Source of the DNA: Pseudophaeomoniella oleicola
Lineage: Eukaryota > Ascomycota > Eurotiomycetes > Phaeomoniellales > Phaeomoniellaceae
Direction of reading: 5' to 3'
Assembly (NCBI GenBank): GCA_003868215.1
Contig: QWDQ01000034.1
Span: 1 to 64,000 of the forward strand
Length of the DNA: 64,000 nt
The notes beneath the pieces were generated by a model. That model worked only from the letters and a program-made list of their open reading frames with translations, was not told the DNA's origin and ran no database searches. How positions within the stretch are numbered: position 1 is the first letter of the stretch; the number at the start of each line of letters is the position of its first letter. Shown piece after piece: positions 32,801 through 43,448 of this stretch. The position numbers were made by a program, and so were the translations under genes.

Positions 32801-35296
32801 ATGGACGTCAGAATCGCAGGTAGCCCTACCGAAGGGCTCTTCCCCGAGCCGGAACCACTCAAGGGCCCTTCGAAATATGGCAACCTCTTTCACAAGATAC
32901 GGAACAAATTCTCGGGGAGGGATGAAGGATCTATCCGGGGCCAGACTCAGCCTTCCCCAGATACAACCAAGAAAGCCGGCCTAAGAGGAATCGGAGTAGG
33001 TCCGCCACGACAACAGACGTTCCGACGACAGAATTCCGAGAAGCGAGAGAGACTTGAACCCAATCAACCAGCTCAAGTCGATCGGAGAGCATGGTCAGTC
33101 AACAGAACAAGAGCATCGAGTGTTCAACCGCCCCCCAAACAGCGTTATCGTAGCAGATCATCTCCGCCACCTACCCCTCGTCATTCGTTGCCTGCATTCG
33201 AACGAGATCAGGCCAATGAAGCACCGCCGACTTGGAAGCCAGAAGAGCCTGCTCCGATCGCATCTCATCCGTCTACCAGGGCCACCAATGAAGGAGAATC
33301 TGACAGAGTCAGTGATCAAGTGGTGGTCACATTGGACGAGAGTCAGCCCTCACGCTCTTACGATGAATTGCTACAGCAAGAGCTGGACAGTAAATGGATC
33401 CTCAACCTCAGTATGCACTTCAGAGACAAGTCCGATCGTGAAAAGTTCTTCCTCACCTATGCAGAACGACCGACCAAATGGCGGAGGGTGACAGTGTCTT
33501 GTGATTATCGCAATGCCGAACACGGATCTCTTGAGATGGACCTCAAAGAGTTACATTATCAACGGGATAAGAATTTCCAGATATATGAATCGATCAGAGA
33601 ATCACTTCCCGAGATCCAGTTCTACGATACTGTGACCAACTTGAAGCTTGAAACGACTGATGGTCGCCTCCACGTGCATGTGACGGAAGACGTCAATGAG
33701 ATTATCTCCTATCCTCCTTTTGAAGCCATTGAACATTTGTTCGATGATGAGGACGAATCAATGATCTTACCACGCCTCCAGATCTTCAAAGAGAGCGAGG
33801 TGGAGTTCCATTCTCATCTTTCGGGGTTTGTGTACCGCGTCAGCGTTCGTGGCCGACAATACATCAAGAAGGAGATCCCGGGTCCGGATTCTGTTGAAGA
33901 GTTCCTGTATGAGATCAATGCCTTGCATGCCTTGATAGCATCGGATAATGTCATACAGCTGCACGCACTCATTGTCGATGACTCGGAACGATTCGTCAAG
34001 GGACTTTTGATCGGTTTTGCCGAAAAGGGTGCCCTGGTTGATTTGCTATTCGATAGTAGAGAAATGGGTGGCATACATTGGCGTGATCGTGTCAAATGGG
34101 CAGAGCAGATCATCAACGGCCTGAACAACATTCATGAAGCCGGCTTTGTACAAGGTGATTTCACTCTCTCAAACGTCGTGATAGATCGGAACAATGATGC
34201 CTCTATCATTGACATCAACCGCCGAGGATGTCCTGTTGGCTGGGAACCGCCGGAGCTGGAGAGAAAGATCATAAACAACCAACGTATCTCCATGTTCATC
34301 GGTGTCAAGTCTGACATCTTTCAGCTGGGGATGACTCTCTGGTCACTAGCGATGCAGGATGACGAGCCTGAACGCCGCCAGCGCCCCTTACGAACAGACG
34401 ATTTCCCTCGGGATGTCCCTGAGTGGTACAAAACAGTGGTGGATTCGTGTCTGAACAGAAGGCCACAGGATCGTCTTTCTACAAAGGAGCTACTAGACTA
34501 CTTCCGTGTTGCACGTCGAGCACAAGAACATGAGCATGCTGTAGAAGAAAAGCTTGAGCAAACGTCATCAATGCACCATCACCGGTTACCAACTCCACCA
34601 AAGAGTCGTGGTGATGCAGATAGCTCTAGTCCTCCTTCTACAAGCTACCAGGACAGCACAAGCTCGTACTTCAACATTACTCAAGACACGTCAAGGTGTC
34701 GTCGGTGTTTCAACGCCAATGAACCTGAGCGCGGCCGCCGGAGGTCAAGGAACGATGAATTGGAATTTGACGACGAGAGCGATTTCGAACCACAAATTGT
34801 CTCAATCTCACCTGGAGCTGATCAGCGATTCGACGAAGTGGAGCTAGATGGCCATCCTTATCTTGTCTCACGCAACTCTTTCCTGCCTGAAGATCTGGAG
34901 GTATTGGAACATCATGTCCAAGGTAGTAGGGGCAGCCTCGACAAGTCCATTGTCACCTCTGATCCAACAGCGTCGGTAGAGACAGTCGGTGTGGGCAAAG
35001 AACCATCCAATATCGATAACATCAGCCGAGGCAGTTCTCCGGCAGTCAGTGCCCATATCGAGGTCGCAGATATTCCGCTCCCACCCTCTCCGGCGCCTAG
35101 CAGTAGTAGCCATCGTACTAGAATCGATCCTTTGTCATCCTCGCTTCAGTCATCTTCGCCTCCCGATATCTCTAAGGCCGATCTCGCAGGCTTTGGTGGC
35201 CATCCAATCCTCGAGCAGCGCAGTCATGACGAACCTATATCCCAAGTCCCCTTTGCAACTTTAACAACGACAGAACCTCAACTCCAACCAAGCTGA
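32801..35296 (+). CDS. Protein kinase-like protein, altered catalytic motifs
   Basis: A single-exon 831-aa protein. The start is ATG 32,801 (MDVRIAGSPTEG); the frame runs upstream without an ATG. Residues 1-190 are low-complexity and basic. The kinase-like fold spans about 340-580: QYIKKEI (Lys356/357) would supply the ATP-binding lysine, NIHEAGFVQGDFTLSNVVID contains the catalytic-loop position with QGD (Asp453) in place of HRD, and the metal-binding DFG is replaced by DIN (471-473). WEPPELE and SDIFQLGMTLWSLA resemble the APE and F-helix blocks. The C-terminal 250 residues are disordered and Ser/Pro-rich. Both catalytic aspartates remain, so activity cannot be excluded. This resembles a lineage of fungal kinase-like proteins of unknown role. 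Confidence 0.72.
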   Translation: MDVRIAGSPTEGLFPEPEPLKGPSKYGNLFHKIRNKFSGRDEGSIRGQTQPSPDTTKKAGLRGIGVGPPRQQTFRRQNSEKRERLEPNQPAQVDRRAWSVNRTRASSVQPPPKQRYRSRSSPPPTPRHSLPAFERDQANEAPPTWKPEEPAPIASHPSTRATNEGESDRVSDQVVVTLDESQPSRSYDELLQQELDSKWILNLSMHFRDKSDREKFFLTYAERPTKWRRVTVSCDYRNAEHGSLEMDLKELHYQRDKNFQIYESIRESLPEIQFYDTVTNLKLETTDGRLHVHVTEDVNEIISYPPFEAIEHLFDDEDESMILPRLQIFKESEVEFHSHLSGFVYRVSVRGRQYIKKEIPGPDSVEEFLYEINALHALIASDNVIQLHALIVDDSERFVKGLLIGFAEKGALVDLLFDSREMGGIHWRDRVKWAEQIINGLNNIHEAGFVQGDFTLSNVVIDRNNDASIIDINRRGCPVGWEPPELERKIINNQRISMFIGVKSDIFQLGMTLWSLAMQDDEPERRQRPLRTDDFPRDVPEWYKTVVDSCLNRRPQDRLSTKELLDYFRVARRAQEHEHAVEEKLEQTSSMHHHRLPTPPKSRGDADSSSPPSTSYQDSTSSYFNITQDTSRCRRCFNANEPERGRRRSRNDELEFDDESDFEPQIVSISPGADQRFDEVELDGHPYLVSRNSFLPEDLEVLEHHVQGSRGSLDKSIVTSDPTASVETVGVGKEPSNIDNISRGSSPAVSAHIEVADIPLPPSPAPSSSSHRTRIDPLSSSLQSSSPPDISKADLAGFGGHPILEQRSHDEPISQVPFATLTTTEPQLQPS

Positions 35297-35645
35297 AAAC
35301 GCAGACAGGACCGGGCTGGAAGAGAAACAGACTCGAAACACCCAATTGGTGATGACTTTTTATATTCGATTCGGAAAGCATGTTTTAACGTTTTAACGAG
35401 TGTCCACAATACACAGAGCATATCATGGAGGAAGGAACATGTCACATTCGGCGTTTGAATATACTTGTTATACATTTCTTCAGGCGGAGTAGCTAACTGT
35501 TGCAATTTTCGGTTTCCCATTTGCATGAATACCTCTTTATCGCGAGATGTTACTAATGACTATACGAGATCACGAACAATATGAATCAGGGAAGACTCCC
35601 AAACTCTTTTATCTCATCTGATATTCTTACATCGTACAAGTATCT
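35297..35645. other. Convergent intergenic region
   Basis: About 350 bp between the stop codons of the kinase-like gene and ZNG1; presumed 3' UTRs. Nothing else was recognised. Confidence 0.45.
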
Positions 35646-36936
35646 TCACGACGGCAGATTCTCCAAACCACGGCCGATGATTACAATCTTGCCCTCACTT
35701 TCAGGACCGCAAGTGCTATCTTCCACATCAATAATATCAAATATCTCGCGTACTCCCTGTATGATCTTTGCAGATCCATCCGTGCAAGGGATGAAGCCTT
35801 TGAGCCTGTGGATCTCATATGGCTTCTGCACAGTAGCATCATTCCACAACAGCGTTCTCAACCACGATTCCAGTTGATGGATCTTTTGCACGTCGAATGG
35901 CGGCAATGCTAACCTTACCGTCGAAATCGTTGGATCGAGGTGACTATGCCCTTTGGTCTGGAAATCTGGGATCTCAGCCGATGCGTCGTAGGCATGAAGG
36001 TCCAACAAGAAGCCCTCAAGCTGGGGCACCTTGCTGTGGCTCGTTGTCTCAATCTTGGCCAACCCGTTGATAGACCGTATTCGTGACAGGACCAATTCTA
36101 ATTCTGTATCGGCTACCAAATCCGCCTTGTTGACAAGGATTACATCCGCATGTGAAATTTGAAGATGGGCAGTGGTCATGACCGGACTCTTTTGGTGTCT
36201 ATGTCCTTCTTCAGTGTGGGCGTCCACCAATTCCGCTGAGGCAGGTTCGTCCAATGATTTCCAAATGTTCTTCGCATCAACCACCGTCACAATCCCGTCC
36301 AAGTAGATGGAACTGAGTAGGCCGTCATCTACCCAGAAAATAGGAGCGATATTTCCTGGGTCGGCAAGTCCAGTGGTCTCCAGTAAGATGTAATCAAATG
36401 CTCCTTGTCGCTCCATCAAGGATTCAATGGCACTCACTCCGGAGTCTTTGACGGAACAGCAAATGCAGCCATTCGCCAGGGAGATCCATTCCTCCACTTG
36501 CTGTCCATCTTTGTTGATGGTCAGAGACTTTTCTATGTCTGCCGAATCGCCAAACTCTACGATCCTGCCCGTCAGTATTCTATTCAGACAGAGCATTATG
36601 CTCAGATACCTAGGAGGAGAAGTTACCATTTAGTATGACAGCGATCTTCTTGCCATGCTGCTCTGAGAGTATATAGTTGAGTAGAGTCGTCTTACCCGCT
36701 CCCAAGTAACCTGGGCCTTGGTTAGCTTTCGAACATCTCTCATTTAACAACCTGTGCCCAATTATCTGACCTGTCACGATGGTGATGGGTACTCTAGCTC
36801 CCTGCGCATGCACAGTTGTCTGCTGTGCCTGCAGGTCATCGGCCGTCGTTGTATGCTCAGTATTCGCAGCTGCAGCATTCCTTCCACTTTCCACAAGCTC
36901 GGGTACATCATCATCTTCTTCCACATCCGGCATCAT
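35646..36936 (-). CDS. CobW/ZNG1-type GTP-dependent metal chaperone
   Basis: Three exons, 36936-36771, 36710-36627 and 36556-35646, give 386 aa. A G3E-family P-loop GTPase; ZNG1 proteins deliver zinc to methionine aminopeptidase. After an acidic N terminus ([14 protein letters not shown], similar to the tail that contacts the client in ZNG1) the P-loop reads [15 protein letters not shown], followed by [13 protein letters not shown], the metal-binding CxCC motif in [30 protein letters not shown] and the guanine-specificity motif NKAD. A C-terminal CobW_C domain follows. The 60-nt intron at 36,711-36,770 interrupts the P-loop and is in frame and stop-free; its retention would insert 20 residues into the nucleotide site. 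It is divergent from the MOB gene across 232 bp. Confidence 0.9.
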
Positions 36937-37168
36937 CTCTTCCTGTTTATTTTCTATTTCAACAGCTTAGAACAATCTTGGTTGTCCTGAGTACCTGGTA
37001 TATTATGAGGCTCGAGCGATTCCCCGCGTACTGCCTACTTCTTTTCTACTTAAACCAAGGCCTGGAAACATTCCCCACCAAGCTTAAAATCTGTGGCCCC
37101 ATTGGAGCAACCACAAGCTCGACAGCCAAGGTCGTCCAGGCACCGATCGGCGACTAAATCACTTTCAG

Positions 37169-38978
37169 ATGATGGCGTCGAACCATCTTGACGGCAGCCG
37201 CCAGACTGACTGGGAACTGTTTCCACCGCACCATCATGAGGAAGCTGGTGCCCCTTCACGCGTAATCATCAATCAAGTTGAGGACGTCGATGACAATCCA
37301 AACGAGCACTTATTCGCCTACGAATCTACACCGCGCTATTCTCACGATCCTCGACATGGCGATGTAATTTGGAGCTCGGCGCCAACGACTCCAACTCAAA
37401 CTCCGTCATCGTACCTCTCGGCTTTCTTTGGAAATACAACTAGGAGCCCAGAATCCTCGATAATGACGGCAATCGCACCGGCGAGACAGAGCCTCTCGCC
37501 TTCAAGCTCTCCTCGTCTACCTTCTCCACCACCTTACACCGAAGTTCAGATTGGTCCCAAGAGTCCAAGTATTGGGGAACGGGGTGAAAACGATCTCTCG
37601 GCCGGAACTGAGAGCGAGGATGATTCTGCCGTGCGCCGAATAAGGCCAGGGACCAAAGCTGCAGACATGGCTTCGGGTCCACCATTGGTACCGCTCGCAC
37701 AGGTATGTGTAGATCAAGCTTCGAGCGTTCATTGGGGCTGACATGCGCCTGTAGCTAGATTCACCGTTCCAACTACAAGAACACTTGAAAGCGCTGTACC
37801 AGACATACACCAAAGCAGCTGATGGCGCGAACACTACACCGATCACAAGAGATACAGCCATGATTCTTGCGACGTCGCCGGACGGAGTAGATCGTCAACT
37901 TTGGCTTTATGAGCTGTGTCGATTCCTCACCATGAAAGCCAATAACCTTATCATTGCCTTCTTTGCGGAGAGCCCGCCTTGTTCTGCCGAGACCTGTCCG
38001 GAAATGAGAGCAAGCGAATGGCAATACTTATGCGCCGTTCATGAGCCTCCAAAATCTTGTTGCGCCATCGACTATTGCTGTCACACGCTCGACTGGGCCA
38101 CAAATGTTCTCACGAGTCCGAAATATTTTCCTTCCCGTCTGACCTTAGGTAGCGAAACTGCAGGAGGCGCGCAAACCAGCGTGAGGTATCTTACAAACAT
38201 TTTCCGGAGAGTTTACCGGATATTCGCACATGCATGGTTTCAACATCGGGGTGTCTTCTGGCAAGTCGAAGGAAGCGATGGCCTCTACATCTTTTTTAAA
38301 ACAGTCTGCGATGTCTATAATCTTATTGGAGAAGATAATTACACGGTTCCGATTGAGGCTGAGGGACACGATTTGACTTTTGAGAATGCGGTGTCGATGT
38401 CTGCACCGGAACAACTGAGCATCCTAAAGAACAATAACGTGGCGTCTGGGGATCGCAACGGACTGGACTCGTCAACGCTGGCAGCATCCGAACAAGAGCC
38501 CACGGCGATCAGCACGGGTGCTACTACACGCAGACACAAGCATACCCCATCGGTGGGGACGAACGTGACAACGATAGCGGAAGGTGAAGAAGAGGACCAC
38601 GGCGGACAAAGCAAGCAAGGCAATATACAACATGAAGCAACTTCGCAGTCGCCTCCAGCCGAGGAGCAAATACCACCGACAGCTGAAGGCTCTCAGATTC
38701 TTAGTGAAGATGCCGAACATGCCGTGGCAGACGCTCAACCAAGCAGTACAGATACATCATCTGACGACACTCCAGATGAAACTCCAGGTGAAAATAAAGG
38801 CCCAGACTCAAATGCCGAGGTGGACTCCTCTAAGATGCAGCCTGCAGAGATCGAGGTCACGACGAAAGACGCTCTCGAACAGAAAGTGAACGATCCGGTC
38901 CAAGAAGGATCTAGCAATACTGCCGATGTTGAGCTCAGGGAGGAGACAGTGCCAGCATCGGAAGATGCGGCAACGTAG
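37169..38978 (+). CDS. MOB family protein, phocein/MOB4-like (STRIPAK)
   Basis: Exons 37169-37702 and 37755-38978 give 585 aa to the first stop. The N-terminal 180 residues are Pro/Ser-rich. The MOB domain (about 195-390) carries the zinc-site elements CSAETCPEM and, after RRVYRIFAHAWFQH, the two histidines, plus HEPPKSCCAIDYCCHTLD typical of phocein. Phocein-type MOB proteins belong to the STRIPAK complex, which in filamentous fungi controls cell fusion and fruiting development. The tail after residue 400 is acidic and low-complexity. About 25 nt beyond the stop, in another frame, a well-formed coding stretch continues (see the next feature), so the true C terminus may lie further downstream through an extra intron. 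Confidence 0.82.
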
Positions 38979-39002
38979 GCTTTGGCATGTCAAGTGACCC
39001 AA

Positions 39003-39405
39003 AGCCTTTACCAAGCTGCTCAAGGGTCTTCCTTCATTTGATGACTCGACAGCAACACTCGATCTTCACCAGCGTCACAGCCCACAAGCTGTCGGCATCA
39101 CACTGGCCTATCAGGCTTACAAGCGAAAGCAAATAAGTGACTCCCAAGGAACTCCGAAACCAGTCTTCCAGCACGAGCAAGTAGAGGCTTTCCTCGAGAT
39201 GTACAACGATTACGCATCTCGAGCTGAACGACGGTTGCGTTGGAGGGGAGAGGAGTGCATTGCCCAAAACACGAGCAAACATATCTTTTTTACCTTCGAA
39301 ATTCTTGAATGTACTTTACGTGATGATATAGTTTTCTTTTCTACCTATTCCCTTCCCTGGTACGATACGATACATACGATACCCCCTTTCTTACGCCTAC
39401 CTTAG
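39003..39405 (+). CDS. Possible unannotated 3' exon of the MOB gene
   Basis: A plus-strand frame opens just after the apparent MOB stop and reads AFTKLLKGLPSFDDSTATLD, then QRHSPQAVGITLAYQAYKRK, then EQVEAFLEMYNDYASRAERR and LRWRGEECIA, ending at a TAG in 39,403-39,405. The amphipathic, charged character and codon pattern look like real coding sequence, and no ATG precedes it. It is most simply a downstream exon of the MOB gene reached by splicing out part of the acidic tail; a GTGAAA donor near 38,788 and an AAAG acceptor near 39,003 would be in phase, but the donor is weak. The extreme 3' part may be UTR. Confidence 0.4.
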
Positions 39406-40103
39406 GTACCTACCTTACCTACCTTGAATAGCTAGGCGAATGATAGTATCTTTATTCTGTTCGGATTTTTCCTTGCTCGTTCCTCTGCGTAGAACATTGA
39501 TAGCCAGCGATCAAAGTTATTAAGTCGTGAGGATATGAAGGTACATAGGTATCTATCTACCTTATCTGAGGTATGTGGTGTGATGGGCATGATGGGGTAA
39601 TTACATCTACCATATGTACTAGGTACCTCGTATCAGCTGTCAGATATGGGATATTTATTTACCAGGACGATATAGAGGATGTGTGGAAAAGAGGTAGGTA
39701 CCTAAGGTACCTAAGTACGTAGATCAAGACTCGTGAACGAAAAGCAAACAAACAAGTATCGTATATGAAGTGGTTTAATAAACATGCCGAGCCATTGCCT
39801 CCTGGCTTCCCTTCTCCTTTCCCTTCACTTTCGCCTTTGGCCTTCGGCCTTTTTGGTTCGCCCACCCATTCATCCATCAAGCCGTGATTCCGTATACATC
39901 GTTAGAAAAAATACATTAGAAGAAAATCAGATACAGACTTCACCCCGCCAGCATGTCATGCTAGTCATCGAGTTCGCCGTCGAGGACTGTACACGTCCTG
40001 ATGCTGTGTGCTTATGCTCAGTACTCCAAGAGCATCCCAGGGTTCATACAAGAGCTAAATTGAACCCGTACAATTCGTTGCCGCCTTACGTTTTTCCATC
40101 GTA
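39406..40103. other. Convergent intergenic region rich in palindromes
   Basis: About 700 bp between the MOB region and the 3' end of the C2H2 factor gene. It repeatedly carries TACCTAAGGTACC, TTAGGTACCTACC and related short palindromes (39,395-39,430 and 39,540-39,720). No gene was recognised. Confidence 0.5.
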
Positions 40104-43100
40104 TCACAACGATCCAACGCTACCGAGGCGATCTGATCCTACACTGGTAGCTCCATTGGCGCTCATTGAGATGCCAAAGGTACTTGGAGTCGAGCTCAAC
40201 TCTCTTGTGCTGTTGCTACCGTTACCATACGGTGGCATCGCTCCCTGTCCTTTCAGCTTTTGTATACAACTCCCGAGGAGATTTGCCGCTTCATGAGTCA
40301 GTTCCCATCTAGTGCCGAAAAAACTTTCACGAAGAACCAGCAACATGCCCAAACAACGGTTTTTGCCTTGTACTCCAACCAAGTCATCGGGAGCGTTAAC
40401 ACCGCCAACTCGGTCCAGATATTCGCACATATCCCGTTTTCTCTCCTGTGGGGTGGACAGCGCATCATCGGGGGGTTGTGGTTGTATAGGACCTTCAAGT
40501 GCGAACCCGTAAGACCATACAACCAATGCAGCAAAGTATAATACCCATGGGCGATTCAGAAGAAAGTCGTCACGAGCGAAATACATATTTTGCTCATCAA
40601 ACGCCATGCACAGGATTCCATTCGGTATATTTCCAATCCTGTTTCGACCATCTGCAGGTGGGATTAGCACTTGAGCTAAAAATTTCAAAGCGTAGAAGGC
40701 TGCATCTCTGGCTGAGGCGCGATGAGCCCAAGTCTCAACCTTCTCGCGCACACTAGAGTAATCCTTGGGCGTTATGGATCGACCGAGTATTCGGGTTGCA
40801 CCAGCATATATTTGGCAATCGACGATGTCGGCATGTGAGGCCATGTGAGCCAAATGGTGGAGTACGGTCCTGGATTCGAAGATATTTTCATCGTCGACAA
40901 CACGTAGTCGGGAGAACTGGGAGAAAAACCGATCAGAATGATTCAATTCGGATGTACTTTGACTGTCTGCAAGTGCTTCGTCGAAGTCACGTTTCCAGTT
41001 ATCGAAGGCACGAAGCAGAGCAGATCGCCACTTATCACGCCCTCCGAAATTGTGAGGTCCGAGAGATGTCACCTGGAGATCTCGTTGATTCATATGCCAT
41101 GACACTGAAAGAAGTCCTGCCATCAAGATTGTGCGTCCAAACGAATTGGTCTGCACACGCTGTCCGTTCAAGGTCTTCTTGAGGCCATCTAGGAACAATA
41201 TCGGTCTGATCCCGTTGGCTATCAAAGATGAGTTAACACGTGCGACTTCTGCAGCTGACGTGGCGGACCAGAGAGCTTCATCGCAAGGTAATGGAAGCCG
41301 CATCTCATGAGCGACCATCTTAGCAGAATGCCCAAACATCGTCGCATGAATCGAGTCAAGTACAAAAGCTCCGAAAGCAACGCGGCGTGTAGCCTCATTC
41401 CTTATCCAATGATTCCACGATTCATCTGAGCTTGGGACGTCAATAGCGGAATTTGGATCAGATGAAGACCTTCCAGGCCTATCATCACGAACACTAGGCG
41501 GAGAGTCGTAGGGTGAGCGACCAACGAGGGAGCTACCACGTCTCATGAGCGTCAAGGTAGCGTCGTGGTGGATATGGCCTCGTTCATGGAGAGCTCTTGT
41601 AGCGTACATCTTTTCGTAGACTTCGACGAGGAGCAAAGCTTGAAACACCCACAATTTTGCAGGTGGCCTGAAATCCGCATCACGATGCAGCTCCCATCGG
41701 ACATGCCATACAACGAAATTGGCGAACTCTGCTGCCGCATCCGTTAAGTTTGTACCATGTAATTTGTCCAGTGTAGCCGCTCCAATAGCCAATATCGCCA
41801 GAAGCAGAAGATTGGGGGTTTTGTCGGCGTTGAAGGTTGGCTTGTGCAATATCGGTAATTGCGCATGTTGATGATACCAATAAGAACCGATATAGAGATG
41901 CATACGCTTCAGGCTCAAGATGTGGTCATCTGCATTAATGTCTCCTTCGAAGACCGCTTCCTTCCGTTTCCGTACGGCATCATGCGGTCGCTCGTAGAAG
42001 GTCTCGCTCATCATATAGAGCAATTCCTGACGTTTCTCTTCAGACATACAGAATACCGATGGCTTTGAGTCTAATATAGCTTGCAGGTCCATAGGATGTT
42101 GACTGGGAACGATATCAGAAATACCAAAGTTGGCATCCCCCGGATAGAAAGGACCTTGATTCTGCATTGCACTCTGATCATTGTAACCCGGTAGCATGCC
42201 GGCGGTTGCAGGAGGAAAGTTGATAGAGGAATGATTCGTACGGCCTTCACTGAACAACCATGCCGTAAAGTCATCATTCATGGAGAAAGGAGATCTGTTA
42301 TACTCGTCGCCGCCGAAGATCGGGTGAGCATATGAGGGCACCTCCGATCCGGGATCAAGGGTGGTGTACTGAGCCTGAGATGATAGGTCAAACGCTCCAA
42401 GTCCTTGAGATACAGCGGCAACAAAAGAAGCGCTAGAAGGTGCCGTCGCTGTCGATGATGTCAAGCCCTGAGAACCGAAGGCAGACACTGCCAAGGATCG
42501 CTGAGTAAATGCTGGTTCCACGGTCGGAGACGTAAAGCCAAGAGATGCCTGCCGCATGGTGGATGCTGACTGCGATTGTAGTGAACTGATCTTATATGCA
42601 TCAGCAGAGACTTCAGACACTGACTGAAACGGTGCAGCATCGATGGCACCAAAGCTGGAGTGACGCGAGGTCGCATGGAGACCACTGGAAGTTGATTTTG
42701 GAAATTGGGATTTGCCATAGCTACCATCGCTCTCCGACCGTTTGATGAAGCGTTCAGATCGATTTGGGAGCAGCTGGGGTGTCAAGGGGAGAAAACGTGG
42801 ATCGGCAGAGTCTGTAGAACGGGAAGTCACAGATTCGCTCAGACCAGGAGCGGTTGGATGGCTGTCACTAAAGCTCCTCTTTATCGCGATAGGGGATGCC
42901 ATCACTCCCTCCGTCCTTGCTGAACTTGGAGAGGCGCCAGATTCTGAAGGAGAGAAAGCCAAAGCTTGATTCGAGGATCCGCTCCGTTCATCCTTCACCG
43001 GCGCTGCCGCTATAGGACTGTGATCACTGATGGTGTGAGAAAATGTATCCCTACGTTGCAGTTGTGAACCATGGGCGGTGTGCCGTTCTCTGTGCCGGAT

Positions 43101-43448
43101 GCAAAGGTCTTGCCGTACAAACTCTCGAAAACAATCAGGATAATCGCAGCGGAAGATCTGCTTCGGGTTGTCTATATTGGTTAGCGGCGGGTTCCCAGGG
43201 AGTCACAGACGTTCTTTGGCCTTACGGTTCAACTGATGCCTGTATAGATGTTCTGCACGACTATACTGTCTCCCACAACCAGGATGTTTGCATTCAAACT
43301 TTTTTTCGCTCACTACTTTCGAACTTCGCCTTCTCTTCTTGGGCTTTTCATCAACAGATGGTCGGCCTTCGTCGCCCGTCCTTGCCCTCACGGATTGCCT
43401 TGCTTCCTCTCCAGGAGATTGCCGTCGAGCTACATCCAGTTCCGTCAT
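40104..43448 (-). CDS. C2H2 zinc-finger + fungal-specific transcription factor
   Basis: Exons 43448-43226 and 43171-40104 give 1096 aa. Two tandem C2H2 fingers, each C-x4-C-x12-H-x3-H: FECKHPGCGRQYSRAEHLYR, then H and NHNPKQ linker residues, and FRCDYPDCFREFVRQDLCIR. The codon of the last zinc-binding histidine of finger 1 is made by splicing (C|AC). A basic patch KPKKRRRSSK lies just before the fingers and may be a nuclear signal. A Ser-rich middle (about 110-430) leads to a fungal_trans (middle homology) domain beginning near HLYIGSYWYHQHAQLPILHK. This architecture occurs in AmdX- and Klf1-type regulators; the target genes are unknown. The 3.5 kb upstream region is unusually long and palindrome-rich. 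Confidence 0.88.
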
